Shown here one piece after another: positions 35,009-42,740 of a DNA stretch of 64,000 nucleotides (its first letter is position 1; each line of letters opens with the position of its first letter). The translations under genes and the position numbers were made by a program. Source of the DNA: an uncultured Bacteroidales bacterium (lineage in GTDB: Bacteria; Bacteroidota; Bacteroidia; Bacteroidales; Paludibacteraceae). The stretch lies in the NCBI GenBank assembly GCA_902780235.1, contig CACZEL010000006.1:1-64000 (forward strand), in the 5' to 3' direction. The notes beneath the pieces are model-generated. The model was not told where the DNA came from. It saw only the letters and a list, made by a program, of their open reading frames with translations, and did not search any database.

Positions 35009-36246
35009 CTTAATTCTTTACGTCCGTCACGAATGATCAACTCATAATTACCAAACGGAATGATCCATTCCCCCGTTAACTCCTTCATTCCTTCATTCGT
35101 TAATTCCACGTCCAGCCCTATCTGCGGATAGCAGGTCAAGTGCACATCAAACGCGCTTTCCGGGATTAGCAACGAGGTATTGGCAGCGGAGATATCGTTC
35201 ACGCTCTTCAGCGCGGTAACATACTCGTTCTTGGTTTCATTCCATTTATTAGGGAGCAGCATATAGATCTTGTCGTTGTACGTCATATAAAACGCCGTCT
35301 TATCGCCCTCATGATAGACCTCCCAAGCGCTTTCTGTGTTGGTCAGATGGTCTCCTTCATAGCCGATATATTCCTCGCCATAGACGTAAACCAGACGGAT
35401 ATACGCCTTGCCGTCCCTATCAAACGCCACCTCGTAATATTGCATCAAGTCCTGCAGGTCAATTGGACTCGAACCTGCTTCTCCATCCACGACACCGCCG
35501 CTCATCGCACGCATGTCACCCATCTCCGCATAGACATAGTTTCCTTCATACAAGTCCGTCACGACGCACTCCTCCACCGGCTGTTTGTACTGATACACAG
35601 CCCATAAGGTCACATCAGAACTCGGTCGGTAAACACCTGCGCCGATCATATCGTGCAAATTCACATCCAAGGCATAGAACGGCGTTTCGGTCCAGCCTAT
35701 GAAATGCCAGTTCGCTGTGTCCGGCATGGAAGGAAGAGTCACCTGGTCCCCATGCAGCGTCTCCACAAGTTCGTCACCCTTCATCAACGTCACGTCATAA
35801 GCGGTCGACGTCTGATGCCAGGTGATCTCGTATTTCTCGATATGCAGCGAATTGACCGTACCGATCACTTGTATCGTCAGGTCGTTCACCGTTCGTTCTC
35901 CACTCCAACCTTTGGCCTGATAGTCAGAGTTGTTATACTCGCCGAACCAATCCTTGTAGGTTCCTTCCGCACGATAGAATTCCTGCCCGTCGGCCGTCAT
36001 CGTGATGATACCTGCCCCTTTGTCCTTGTTCGATTTCAGATAGAGATCGACCTTCTCAATCGCGATTCCGTCCAAACCGTTCACGACCAACGTTGCCGTA
36101 TCGTTCGCGCGCACGTCACCTTTCTGATACGTACACGCGTAACTCGCGCTCATGCTATACGGCCATGTTCCGTCAGCTTTCACCTTCGACTTACTCTCGA
36201 CCGTGAAGGTCATCATTGCACTCAGTAAAATAAGCAGTAGTTTCAT
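34996..36246 (-). CDS. Secreted protein of unknown function
   Basis: 416 residues. Signal peptide at 1-17 (MKLLLILLSAMMTFTVES). Beta-rich body; residues about 150-215 (VTLMKGDELVETLHGDQVTLP ... FIGWTETPF ... LWAVYQY) resemble an InlB-type B-repeat/Listeria-Bacteroides module. No catalytic motif recognised. An octamer tract encodes VELTNEGMKELTGE (about 379-392). The end (YELIIRDGRKELRLKE) resembles a short anchoring tail. First gene of the operon leading to the peptidase, kinase and deacetylase, which hints at a surface or periplasmic nutrient role (inference). Confidence 0.75.
   Translation of the reverse strand: MKLLLILLSAMMTFTVESKSKVKADGTWPYSMSASYACTYQKGDVRANDTATLVVNGLDGIAIEKVDLYLKSNKDKGAGIITMTADGQEFYRAEGTYKDWFGEYNNSDYQAKGWSGERTVNDLTIQVIGTVNSLHIEKYEITWHQTSTAYDVTLMKGDELVETLHGDQVTLPSMPDTANWHFIGWTETPFYALDVNLHDMIGAGVYRPSSDVTLWAVYQYKQPVEECVVTDLYEGNYVYAEMGDMRAMSGGVVDGEAGSSPIDLQDLMQYYEVAFDRDGKAYIRLVYVYGEEYIGYEGDHLTNTESAWEVYHEGDKTAFYMTYNDKIYMLLPNKWNETKNEYVTALKSVNDISAANTSLLIPESAFDVHLTCYPQIGLDVELTNEGMKELTGEWIIPFGNYELIIRDGRKELRLKE
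35073..35104. repeat. Octamer tract inside the secreted unknown gene
   Basis: Units ccgttaac, tccttcat, tccttcat, tcgttaat; in frame near the C-terminus. Confidence 0.92.
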
Positions 36247-36265
36247 CTTTGCGCCAATTTGGCTG

Positions 36266-36296
36266 CAAAGTTACAAAAAAAAATTGATATATGCAA
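36266..36296 (-). promoter_or_regulatory. Promoter of the 36.2-29.6 kb operon
   Basis: -7 TAACTTTG (36266-36273), 20 bases, -33 TTG (36294-36296), minus strand. Confidence 0.75.
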
Positions 36297-36302
36297 ATTT
36301 TT

Positions 36303-36333
36303 TTGCGTATTTCAAAAAATTGTTGTACCTTTG
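36303..36333 (+). promoter_or_regulatory. Promoter of the small lipoprotein gene
   Basis: TTG (36303-36305), 20 bases, TACCTTTG (36326-36333). Confidence 0.77.
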
Positions 36334-36360
36334 CAGCAAATTTTTTAAAGATCAAGACGT

Positions 36361-36876
36361 ATGAAAAAAATTCTTTGCTTCTCCGTAGCGGTCTTGATGC
36401 TGACCGGCTGCGGTTTTATGAAAAACAGTACGGCATCGAATGTGCCGCAGAGTAACACTACTGCTACAACGACCACCAACGCGCTCAGCGCAGGACAAGG
36501 AGCCGGAAACGCCCTGCTGCAGTTGTACAACCAATACAAAGCAGATGGCAACAAGTACGATTATTCCAACATGCAGAACGTGCTCAACACCGTTTCGCTG
36601 CTGGCTAATTGCGAGGGACTCAAGAGCAATTACAAGGACAAGACTTACCTCACCGATTTCGGCAAGGGTATGATCGCTTCGTCGCTCGGTCTCGTTACGC
36701 AGAACAATGTGCAGACGGTCACCAACAGCCTCGTGGATATGGTTAAGAACAGCGAGACCGTTCAGACCGCAACCACCCAGGCGCAGAACACGGCTTCCAC
36801 CGCTGCCGGTTATGCCAATACAGCCGCTCAGTACGCCGGTGCCCTCAGCACCCTACTCTCCGCTTTTGGTAAGTAA
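36361..36876 (+). CDS. Small lipoprotein of unknown function
   Basis: 171 residues. Lipobox LTGC with C17. Low-complexity Thr/Asn linker (about 24-42), then a helical body (about 45-125) and an Ala/Thr-rich amphipathic C-terminus (about 130-168) with heptad-like spacing. No family recognised with confidence. It has its own promoter and terminator, so it is a stand-alone gene. Confidence 0.82.
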   Translation: MKKILCFSVAVLMLTGCGFMKNSTASNVPQSNTTATTTTNALSAGQGAGNALLQLYNQYKADGNKYDYSNMQNVLNTVSLLANCEGLKSNYKDKTYLTDFGKGMIASSLGLVTQNNVQTVTNSLVDMVKNSETVQTATTQAQNTASTAAGYANTAAQYAGALSTLLSAFGK

Positions 36877-36893
36877 TCGCTGCTGAGCACATA

Positions 36894-36930
36894 CAAAAAA
36901 ATCGCTTCCATTCAAGGGAGCGATTTTTGT
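36894..36930. terminator. Bidirectional terminator
   Basis: Stem AAAATCGCT/AGCGATTTT extended by TCC/GGG pairs around an ATTCAA loop, with A- and T-runs on the two sides, between two convergent small genes. Confidence 0.88.
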
Positions 36931-36948
36931 TTTATCAGTAGTGGCGAA

Positions 36949-37344
36949 TCAAAACTCGGAATCAAACTCGCTTTTCTTGTCGTACAGCACGACCACGACC
37001 ACATCGAAGAACGGGTAATCTCTATACTCCACCGAATAGAGCAGCTCATGGTTGAAATCCTCCGGGAACTGCAAACCGATCTTTGTGCCGCGGTTGATGC
37101 GATCCGTGTTAAAATCGGCATCGTCATACCCGCTCAGGTTGTAAATGCCATAAACAGAGCGGATGTTATCCTGCTCATCCAACACCACTACGCGACAGCG
37201 GATATCCTGCAACGACGTTCGGTTAATCACGCGCACTTGATTATACGTACTCTCGCTTCCTTCGATCACAAACGAGAACTTCTCCTCCGCAAGCACATTC
37301 CCCGCGATCAGGGCTGCTACTATAAAAAAGAATAGTTTTTTCAT
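36949..37344 (-). CDS. Small secreted protein of unknown function
   Basis: 131 residues from the ATG at 37344; upstream frame to 37410 overlaps the promoter. Signal peptide 1-19 (MKKLFFFIVAALIAGNVLA). The mature part is beta-rich (FSFVIEGSESTYNQVRVINRTSLQDIRCRVVVLD) with one cysteine and an acidic end. No family recognised. Own promoter and shared terminator. Confidence 0.8.
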   Translation of the reverse strand: MKKLFFFIVAALIAGNVLAEEKFSFVIEGSESTYNQVRVINRTSLQDIRCRVVVLDEQDNIRSVYGIYNLSGYDDADFNTDRINRGTKIGLQFPEDFNHELLYSVEYRDYPFFDVVVVVLYDKKSEFDSEF

Positions 37345-37370
37345 ATTGTTTAACAAATTAAAATTGCGTG

Positions 37371-37401
37371 CAAAGGTACTGCTTTTTTTGCATATATGCA
37401 A
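37371..37401 (-). promoter_or_regulatory. Promoter of the small secreted protein gene
   Basis: -7 TACCTTTG (37371-37378), 20 bases, -33 TTG (37399-37401), minus strand. Confidence 0.77.
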
Positions 37402-37788
37402 GTTTTGCAACAGTTTTTACCTCATTTTCTTAAGTTCCGTATAGGCAATAGTAAGGGGAATGAATAAGTAATATTTAAGGAATATATAAGGAATCACTAA
37501 GGTTTTGAAGTCAAAATCAGCCAAAAAATGAGAAAAAATGCATTGGCGAAAGTGGCGATATTGGCGATATCGCCAAAATCGTCAATATCGCCATGCAAAA
37601 AAATGACTTGGCACTATTGACACTATTGGCACTTTGGAAGGAAAATCGCTCTGCACTTTCTGCACTATTTGCACTATTGAAGGAGAAAGTGCAGAAAAAT
37701 GCAAATAGTGCAATGCAAAATTTGCATGAGATTCTTGAGATAGTTGAGACAATTGAGATTGAACTATCTCAAAAGTCTCAACTGTATT
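37402..37788. other. Intergenic region of nested direct and inverted repeats
   Basis: About 390 bases with no supported gene. It contains ggcgatatt/ggcgatatcgcc palindromic words (37554-37592), gcactatt/gcacttt repeats with their inverted partners (37610-37711), and gagattcttgagatagttgagac-type words with an inverted copy (37728-37781). Frames open on both strands here translate only repeats and have no promoter or recognisable domain. Confidence 0.75.
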
Positions 37789-37890
37789 ATGTCGTATTTC
37801 TCCATCGAAATCGCCCTCAACAGCAGCGGCGATGTGTTCTTTACGGCTACGGCAGAGGAGTTCGACAGGAAGAAAAAGAATTGCGATTGA
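37789..37890 (+). CDS. Possible 33-residue small protein or gene remnant
   Basis: ATG 37789 to TGA 37888-37890 encodes MSYFSIEIALNSSGDVFFTA and then TAEEFDRKKKNCD. Unlike the repeats before it, this stretch has ordinary codon use. It has no good promoter and no known family. It could be a remnant of a longer gene whose 5' part was replaced by repeats. Confidence 0.3.
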   Translation: MSYFSIEIALNSSGDVFFTATAEEFDRKKKNCD

Positions 37891-37919
37891 CAATCGCCTG
37901 TAATACGAAGAAAAATAAC

Positions 37920-37948
37920 AAGCGCGGGGCATTGAATGCTCCGCGCTT
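37920..37948 (-). terminator. Terminator of the glycosyltransferase gene
   Basis: 13-bp stem (37920-37932 with 37936-37948, one G-T pair) with a 3-base loop. On the minus strand it is followed by TGTTATTTTTC. It lies 25 bases beyond the gene's stop. Confidence 0.8.
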
Positions 37949-37972
37949 AACATAGAGATAGCACCAAGGAGA

Positions 37973-38971
37973 CTATTTTGTGCTTCGAATTAAAGCAAAA
38001 GCTTCCTTATATCCCAAACACATATACTTCAACGATTTGAAATATTTTGGATGACAATTGATTATTGTTGTCCAAGAAGTCCAATTTACAAACGAGTATA
38101 ACCCCCAGAATAGTGCACGCATTTTGTTAAACCATGAGGTTTGATACAAATAAATGAACCTATACCAATACACAGTGCGATTTCGAGCGATAGTGAAATA
38201 CCTTAGCGACTTGTCTTCCGACTTGCTTTTCGTCTTGTGCCCGGCACCTGCATCCAAATGCTTATAGCGTGTACGTAAAGCGTAAGCCATGCGTAAACCA
38301 TGCTTGTTTAGCTTACTAAAAAAGACAGGTTCGTCATAGCCAGAATAAGATGTATAAGACCCTTCTTCTAACCATGTCTCATCTTCGTAGTGAGCAGCCT
38401 TCGCCCATTTTGTTTCAATAAAGAAGCATTGGAAGCAGGCGGTAGTACATAAATAGCAAGTATCAAGATTATTACTATTGATATATATTTTGTGTCCTGC
38501 TGCTAATGTTAGCACGTCTAAGTATTTTGATTTTCTTCGGCTTGTGAACATTTGTCCTGTAAAGCCACTACGGATACGAATCTTTAGAGGATATCTTAAA
38601 TCTATTGTGTTTGCGTCTTTGTTATTATTGACTCCTTCCATCGGCAAACAGCAATTGAGATTGTTAGATACCATGTATTGGTACAATTCCTCTATCATGG
38701 TCGCATCAAACTCAATGTCATCATCGACAACAAGTATGTAATCCGACTTTGCTTCTTTAATACCTATAGCACGTTGAGTTGTCATACCTTTTTTGCAACG
38801 TACTACACGCTCATTCCCTAACGAGTAGTCCAATTCGTAGCCCTCAGGAATGACTACAATGATTTCTTCCGGTTGGATTGTTTGCTTTGCAATGGAATCC
38901 AATAATGCTTTGTACTTGAGCCCTGTATTTCCAAGGGTTCTGATTACGACAGAATAAGATAATTCCTTCAT
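37973..38971 (-). CDS. Glycosyltransferase family 2
   Basis: 332 residues from the ATG at 38971 (MKELSYSVVIRTLGN); a TTG at 39001 could extend it by 10. GT-A fold: SVVIRTLGN (about 7-15), AKSDYILVVDDDIEF with the metal-binding DDD (about 81-86), and a late GYDEPVFFSKL acceptor-side motif. It should add a sugar to a surface glycan. No wzx/wzy or other glycan genes are nearby, which is unusual for this family. Base composition is AT-rich compared with the core genes on either side, pointing to acquisition by transfer. Confidence 0.85.
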   Translation of the reverse strand: MKELSYSVVIRTLGNTGLKYKALLDSIAKQTIQPEEIIVVIPEGYELDYSLGNERVVRCKKGMTTQRAIGIKEAKSDYILVVDDDIEFDATMIEELYQYMVSNNLNCCLPMEGVNNNKDANTIDLRYPLKIRIRSGFTGQMFTSRRKSKYLDVLTLAAGHKIYINSNNLDTCYLCTTACFQCFFIETKWAKAAHYEDETWLEEGSYTSYSGYDEPVFFSKLNKHGLRMAYALRTRYKHLDAGAGHKTKSKSEDKSLRYFTIARNRTVYWYRFIYLYQTSWFNKMRALFWGLYSFVNWTSWTTIINCHPKYFKSLKYMCLGYKEAFALIRSTK

Positions 38972-39021
38972 TGATTGATAGTTTTTTGAGCCTACTATCA
39001 ATCGTATTATAGAAAAGAAAA

Positions 39022-39201
39022 GTGAGTATACCTACTCGCGTTCACGGGAAGTCTGGAATAAAACCCGCCTCTCAATATAGATATACTCACACTGACCTAT
39101 CTCAGTGTATTATATTGAGAGTAGGAAGTCCATAACTTCCGTGAACATTGCTATTTCTAATTCAACAAGAAATTAGTTTTCCAGACTTTTTCTTGAACGC
39201 G
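39022..39201. other. Structured non-coding element with mutually exclusive stems
   Basis: Between two minus genes. Perfect pairings: gtgagtata (39022-39030) with tatactcac (39082-39090); cgcgttca (39037-39044) with tgaacgcg (39194-39201); aagtctggaa (39049-39058) with ttccagactt (39179-39188); gttcacgg..aagt (39040-39052, one bulged G) with acttccgtgaac (39135-39146); ctctcaatata (39069-39079) with tatattgagag (39111-39121); acactga (39089-39095) with tcagtgt (39102-39108). Several exclude each other, as in a switch or recombination site. No known RNA family recognised. Confidence 0.6.
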
Positions 39202-39237
39202 AAATAATAGTAATGCTTGTTAATATGTTATTCTATA

Positions 39238-39255
39238 AGCGCAACGCCTTGCGCT
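39238..39255. other. 8-bp perfect hairpin
   Basis: AAGCGCAA, CGCC loop, TTGCGCTT, 45 bases downstream of the AbiJ-like gene's stop on the minus strand. It lacks a T-run, so a terminator role is only possible. Confidence 0.5.
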
Positions 39256-39298
39256 TGTCCATGCTATTTAACGTCGTGCAATAGACGGTTATTTATAT

Positions 39299-40180
39299 TC
39301 ACTTTTTAGTTTGCAACTGTGAAATAGCAGCTTTTAATACTTGGTAGCAAATAGAGACCGTATGTTCTGTGGGGTTAAAGCGTTCTGCCATTTGCTGGTA
39401 TGGATGGATATAATTGCGAAACTCACGTAATATGTGGCTAAATTTCTTAACATCTAATTGTATGAAATTAACTTCACATGCTACATCAATATAATTACTT
39501 AATGTCCACCTATTAAATGGAAAAACTTTGTTGGTATCTTTTTCTTTAGGTGCAGCTTCTGCTCTATTGAATATTGCTGCATTGGCTGATGCTATTCCTA
39601 ATAATATTCCCTCCAACGTGCTACCCATTAATATAATTGCAGCTAAATTTGCTTTTCTCTCGATACATAAAGCTATCTCTGACATTCGATTTCCTAATAT
39701 GGGTTTAAGAGAATTATCAATAGGCAACTTTTCTATGCTTATTTCTCCAAAATCTTTGCTGATAAACGCATTTTCTTCTGTTATGCGACTGTTATTCTCC
39801 TTTGCCTTTTCGATGTCAATATTTATTTCAGTTGCACGTGTTATTATAATTTCAGTATTACTACGTACTACTTTCCACTTATCAAATATTAAGTACTGAT
39901 TAAAATCAGCTATAAATTGGTCTAGTTCCTGGTACTTTCCTATATAATTAATAGGAGCAAACAAAATTTTTATACATTTATCAATTTCAGGAGTGCCATT
40001 TATTGAAGCAAGTTTATCATCAGTATATTTCCATCTTGAAGGAAAACTCCTGTGATAATCATATGTTTCCGTGAAACCAAGTTGATTGAAGAAATCGACT
40101 AATTTAGGTCCAGAACGATATTCTGTCTCTTCATTAATGAGATTTCTTAATTTCTCTAATGTTTTAGAAGATAACACCAT
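39299..40180 (-). CDS. AbiJ-NTD3 / HEPN-like putative abortive-infection protein
   Basis: 293 residues. The N-terminal 75 residues (TLEKLRNLINEETEYRSGPKL, then FFNQLGF, FPSRWKYTDDKL and INGTPEIDKCI) resemble the AbiJ-NTD3 domain found on phage-defence proteins. The C-terminal part (about 165-285) is all-helical with LREFRNYIHPYQQ (251-263), an R(N)xxH pattern typical of HEPN ribonuclease or DUF4145-like domains. The expected action would be RNA cleavage during infection, but this is inference from family resemblance. AT-rich. It lies downstream of the HipA-like, DUF3037 and 249-residue genes, 53 bases after the last. Confidence 0.6.
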   Translation of the reverse strand: MVLSSKTLEKLRNLINEETEYRSGPKLVDFFNQLGFTETYDYHRSFPSRWKYTDDKLASINGTPEIDKCIKILFAPINYIGKYQELDQFIADFNQYLIFDKWKVVRSNTEIIITRATEINIDIEKAKENNSRITEENAFISKDFGEISIEKLPIDNSLKPILGNRMSEIALCIERKANLAAIILMGSTLEGILLGIASANAAIFNRAEAAPKEKDTNKVFPFNRWTLSNYIDVACEVNFIQLDVKKFSHILREFRNYIHPYQQMAERFNPTEHTVSICYQVLKAAISQLQTKK

Positions 40181-40233
40181 CTGTCATTAGTTGAGATCAA
40201 TAAATATACTTTTCAAGTTTGTCCTTTTTTTGT

Positions 40234-40983
40234 TTAACGCATAGTATTACGCATACAATATTGCTTCTCGTATTCATTATTTTGTTGAATACTCTCATCA
40301 ATTATCCCTATTGTTGCAAATGTACCATGTGCGAACAAACCTATTCCTTTTTTGATTTTAGAATCGCGTGCATGGTCTCTTTCCTCTCTTGCCCATGTAA
40401 GCAGTCGATTTTCGTAAGGAGTTAACTGTCTGTGCAAGATTCTCTGTTCACTTTCAAACTTCGCAACGATTTCGTTATAGAAATTATATGTATATTGCGC
40501 ATACAAAAACATTCCTGAATGTAAAAAGGCCGAAACCGCATGGTCAATGATCCGATCTTCATTATCCGTTTGTTTCTGCTCTACATTGTTCTTGTGTGGA
40601 ATCGGAGCAGAAATTTCATGACGGCATGTCGGCAACGCATTGAAAGGTATAATGTTTCCATATATTACCAACGTTTTGACTTGAAGTAGTATATTACTTG
40701 CTTCTACTTGTGTCCACCCATATCCAGAAGTCGCTTTCTCGTTTTCATAACTCCGTAGAATCTTTTGCTTCCATTGCTCAACATGATAAAGCTCTTTCGT
40801 AAATGTAGTATCTAAAAATTTCAGTACATCATTGATAAATTGCAACCGCCGTTGAGACTCCAATGTCGTATTACCATAATACATAGAGACCCCGGATTCT
40901 ATCTTTTGAATTTCTGACAGAATCATTTGTTTATCCATTGTGGTAACAAATATCCCCGATATGCTCTTTATCAAATAATACAT
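40234..40983 (-). CDS. Hypothetical protein in the HipA/AbiJ island
   Basis: 249 residues; family not recognised. Predicted mostly helical, with charged helices at about 75-100 and 170-205 and no signal peptide or membrane segment. A second ATG at 40938 (MDKQMILSEIQKIESG) is an alternative start. It begins 6 bases after the DUF3037 stop, so the two are almost certainly co-transcribed. Composition is AT-rich like its neighbours. Its position between a HipA-like kinase pair and an AbiJ-like protein makes a defence or toxin-control role plausible, not shown. Confidence 0.7.
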   Translation of the reverse strand: MYYLIKSISGIFVTTMDKQMILSEIQKIESGVSMYYGNTTLESQRRLQFINDVLKFLDTTFTKELYHVEQWKQKILRSYENEKATSGYGWTQVEASNILLQVKTLVIYGNIIPFNALPTCRHEISAPIPHKNNVEQKQTDNEDRIIDHAVSAFLHSGMFLYAQYTYNFYNEIVAKFESEQRILHRQLTPYENRLLTWAREERDHARDSKIKKGIGLFAHGTFATIGIIDESIQQNNEYEKQYCMRNTMR

Positions 40984-40989
40984 TTCTTA

Positions 40990-41343
40990 TTATGCAGTTG
41001 CTGCATCATATACATAATTCTTATACAGCCACTCTTCGGTGATATTTGCTTGCGCTTTGTCAATACATTGTATCGGCGAGAAGGAAATAAGGTTATTTGA
41101 ATAGCGTGTGAGGTATTTCAACGTATCCACCGAAGTCAGTTCACGCAATCCGCTGCGAACGATAGAAGAAATAGCCTTATATTCTCTGGGTGTATAAAGT
41201 TGCTTGAGCACACGCAGTTTCTTTTCCGAGTGGCGTACATGTACTGTGTTATTCTCAATGGTCAAAACGCCCAAACTCAACCGCTCTTGGATTTCCGGAC
41301 GGATGTCTGCGTAAATAATACTATATTGAAGATTATTTTCCAT
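40990..41343 (-). CDS. DUF3037 family protein, HipA-associated
   Basis: 117 residues. The opening LQYSIIYADIRPEIQERLSLGVLTIENNTVHVRHSEKKL fits DUF3037, small proteins that often sit next to HipA-like kinases of the HipA_2 type. Its start overlaps the kinase gene by 11 bases, so translation is coupled. A partner or antitoxin-like role is possible by context only. Confidence 0.7.
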   Translation of the reverse strand: MENNLQYSIIYADIRPEIQERLSLGVLTIENNTVHVRHSEKKLRVLKQLYTPREYKAISSIVRSGLRELTSVDTLKYLTRYSNNLISFSPIQCIDKAQANITEEWLYKNYVYDAATA

Positions 41344-42139
41344 AATTGCTATACGATTTTAAACATTCTACAAAGTTCTCACACGTGTCATTGATCCACT
41401 TTTGAGAGAATAACTCTTCAACTTTGTTTTCGATTTTACTTGTCGGCACAGCCCATTCGCTGGGCATTTCCGCCAATAAAACGGATTGCCTTTTGCTACG
41501 GCTTATACATTGCATATAATCTTTTTCTAATCGTTTGACCGCTTCGGTTAGTTGTTTGGCCGAAACAGATTTAATAATATGGGCAAAAATATCCGCGCCC
41601 AGAATACTATCTGTTTCCGTCAACTGCGACAACGGGAAATCAAAAGTCACATTATTCAGTATTCCTCCGTAATCAATGGAAATCAACTGATCGTCCTCTA
41701 TGTTATACAGCAAATTGGCATTGTTGTATGTACGATCCTCATTGGCAACCCAAAAATCAAAAAGGGCTATTTTGAGCAATTGGTACAACGTGTCCGTATT
41801 GGCAACGACTTGCCGGAAAGAGGTCGGCGTAATATCAATAACGCCATCAATTTTTCTAAAACCGATTGCAGGTGCTGAAGAACTATGGGAGGTCGTTACA
41901 GACGTCCAATGCGCAGGCATGATTTGTACTAAAGCAAATGGCGGAGTACTGATTTTCCATGCTTCTGCAAATACCGCCCCCATAAATTCACAAGCCAATT
42001 TATAGGAAATGGTAGCATTCGGACGCACATATTTGCATATATATTGCTGCGTGTCCGAGCATAACACCAACACCGGCAGATCGCCTGTGTTGTATTGTTT
42101 GGATATCTCTTGAATACTATGCAAGTGCTCTATTTCCAT
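41333..42139 (-). CDS. HipA-like (HipA_2) protein kinase
   Basis: 268 residues from the ATG at 42139, 22 bases after a strong promoter; the upstream frame to 42253 is unlikely. Kinase features: K36 in YICKYVRP (ATP lysine), acidic helix ACEFMGAVFAEAW (about 50-62), catalytic-loop-like NEDRTYNNANLL (133-144, D135 and N140/N142), and SIDYGG (154-159) in the DFG position. Unlike classical HipA it is short and lacks the N-terminal subdomain, as in HipA_2 proteins. HipA kinases phosphorylate glutamyl- or tryptophanyl-tRNA synthetase; the target here is unknown. Confidence 0.78.
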   Translation of the reverse strand: MEIEHLHSIQEISKQYNTGDLPVLVLCSDTQQYICKYVRPNATISYKLACEFMGAVFAEAWKISTPPFALVQIMPAHWTSVTTSHSSSAPAIGFRKIDGVIDITPTSFRQVVANTDTLYQLLKIALFDFWVANEDRTYNNANLLYNIEDDQLISIDYGGILNNVTFDFPLSQLTETDSILGADIFAHIIKSVSAKQLTEAVKRLEKDYMQCISRSKRQSVLLAEMPSEWAVPTSKIENKVEELFSQKWINDTCENFVECLKSYSNYGK

Positions 42140-42160
42140 TGTCTTTGCAACTTTTGGCTG

Positions 42161-42191
42161 CAAAGGTACTAAAAAAAAATGATATGTGCAA
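42161..42191 (-). promoter_or_regulatory. Promoter of the HipA-like operon
   Basis: -7 TACCTTTG (42161-42168), 20 bases, -33 TTG (42189-42191), minus strand. Confidence 0.78.
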
Positions 42192-42240
42192 GAAAAATGG
42201 GAAAAAATATCATTTTTATGACAAAACGGAAGGAGAATAT

Positions 42241-42271
42241 TTGGAAATATCAAAAAAATTTACTATCTTTG
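42241..42271 (+). promoter_or_regulatory. Promoter reading into the hairpin array
   Basis: TTG (42241-42243), 20 bases, TATCTTTG (42264-42271), plus strand, divergent from the HipA-like promoter. No convincing protein gene follows it. Confidence 0.75.
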
Positions 42272-42354
42272 CATTCGATTTCTAAAAGGCGTGATGAAGA
42301 CGCCAGATATTGAGAGATTCTTGTTATTAGATGGTAGTGACGTTGGGTGGAGGA

Positions 42355-42395
42355 TCCATTCAGCACCCATTGAGCATCCATTCAGCATCCATTGG
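42355..42395. repeat. 11-bp tract (tccattcagca)
   Basis: Units tccattcagca, cccattgagca, tccattcagca, tccattgg in the 5' part of the putative RNA. Confidence 0.92.
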
Positions 42396-42706
42396 AACAA
42401 GGTGGAAAGCAGGTGGAAGGGAGGGAATGCCTCCCTTTCTATATGCCGATTAGTAATCGGTGTAAATGCCAAGAATCTTTCTTCGGACGTTTGTCCGAAG
42501 CAGGGGACGAAAGCGGATCCGGCGTTAAGCATAACGCCGAAAACGACAACCGGCATGCAATGCCGGGATAATGGACGGAGAAATGACCCAGGATACAATC
42601 TCTGGAAACGGACGAAGGTGGGAGGAGGATAGAAACGGTATCCCGGAATAGCGGGATCGCGGAATACCGACAGGAGAAATCCGCCAAGATTGAGCGGATA
42701 CATTAT

Positions 42707-42740
42707 ATAAAGAACGCACGTGTGCACGCGCGTTCTTTAT
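42707..42740. terminator. Terminator hairpin between the nqr operon and the hairpin array
   Basis: 11-bp stem ATAAAGAACGC/GCGTTCTTTAT with a 12-base loop, 20 bases beyond the nqrF stop. AT-rich stem flanks could serve both directions. Confidence 0.7.

Larger units (their letters stand above)
42275..42740 (+). ncRNA. Putative multi-hairpin non-coding RNA (eight perfect stems)
   Basis: Expected transcript start is about 42278. Stems: AAGGGAGG/CCTCCCTT (42417-42437), CCGATT/AATCGG (42446-42460), CTTCGGAC/GTCCGAAG (42481-42500), CGGCGTTA/TAACGCCG (42520-42539), CCGGCAT/ATGCCGG (42550-42566), ATCCCG/CGGGAT (42640-42657) enclosed by GGTAT/ATACC (42637-42668), ATCCGC/GCGGAT (42679-42699), and an 11-bp stem (42707-42740). 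An 11-bp direct-repeat tract lies at 42355-42395. A 113-codon frame from 42294 spans part of it but has no recognisable protein features and runs straight through the palindromes. Not RNase P RNA, tmRNA or SRP RNA by their conserved words. Function unknown. Confidence 0.5.

Noticed and set aside
37582..37955. Overlapping frames of about 120 codons on both strands
   Set aside because: They translate repeats, lack promoters and cover each other almost completely; neither resembles a protein family.
37973..38971. Capsule or O-antigen gene cluster
   Set aside because: Only one glycosyltransferase is present; no flippase, polymerase or sugar-nucleotide genes are next to it.
39002..39298. Retron or integron attC array
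   Set aside because: No reverse transcriptase or integrase gene is in the window, and the attC core pattern is not clear.
42291..42632. 113-codon plus-strand frame in the hairpin region
   Set aside because: It runs through six perfect palindromes and an 11-bp repeat, and it shows no domain or signal. The palindromes explain the base pattern better than coding does, although a protein cannot be excluded.
42275..42740. RNase P RNA, tmRNA or SRP RNA
   Set aside because: The conserved words of these RNAs are absent.
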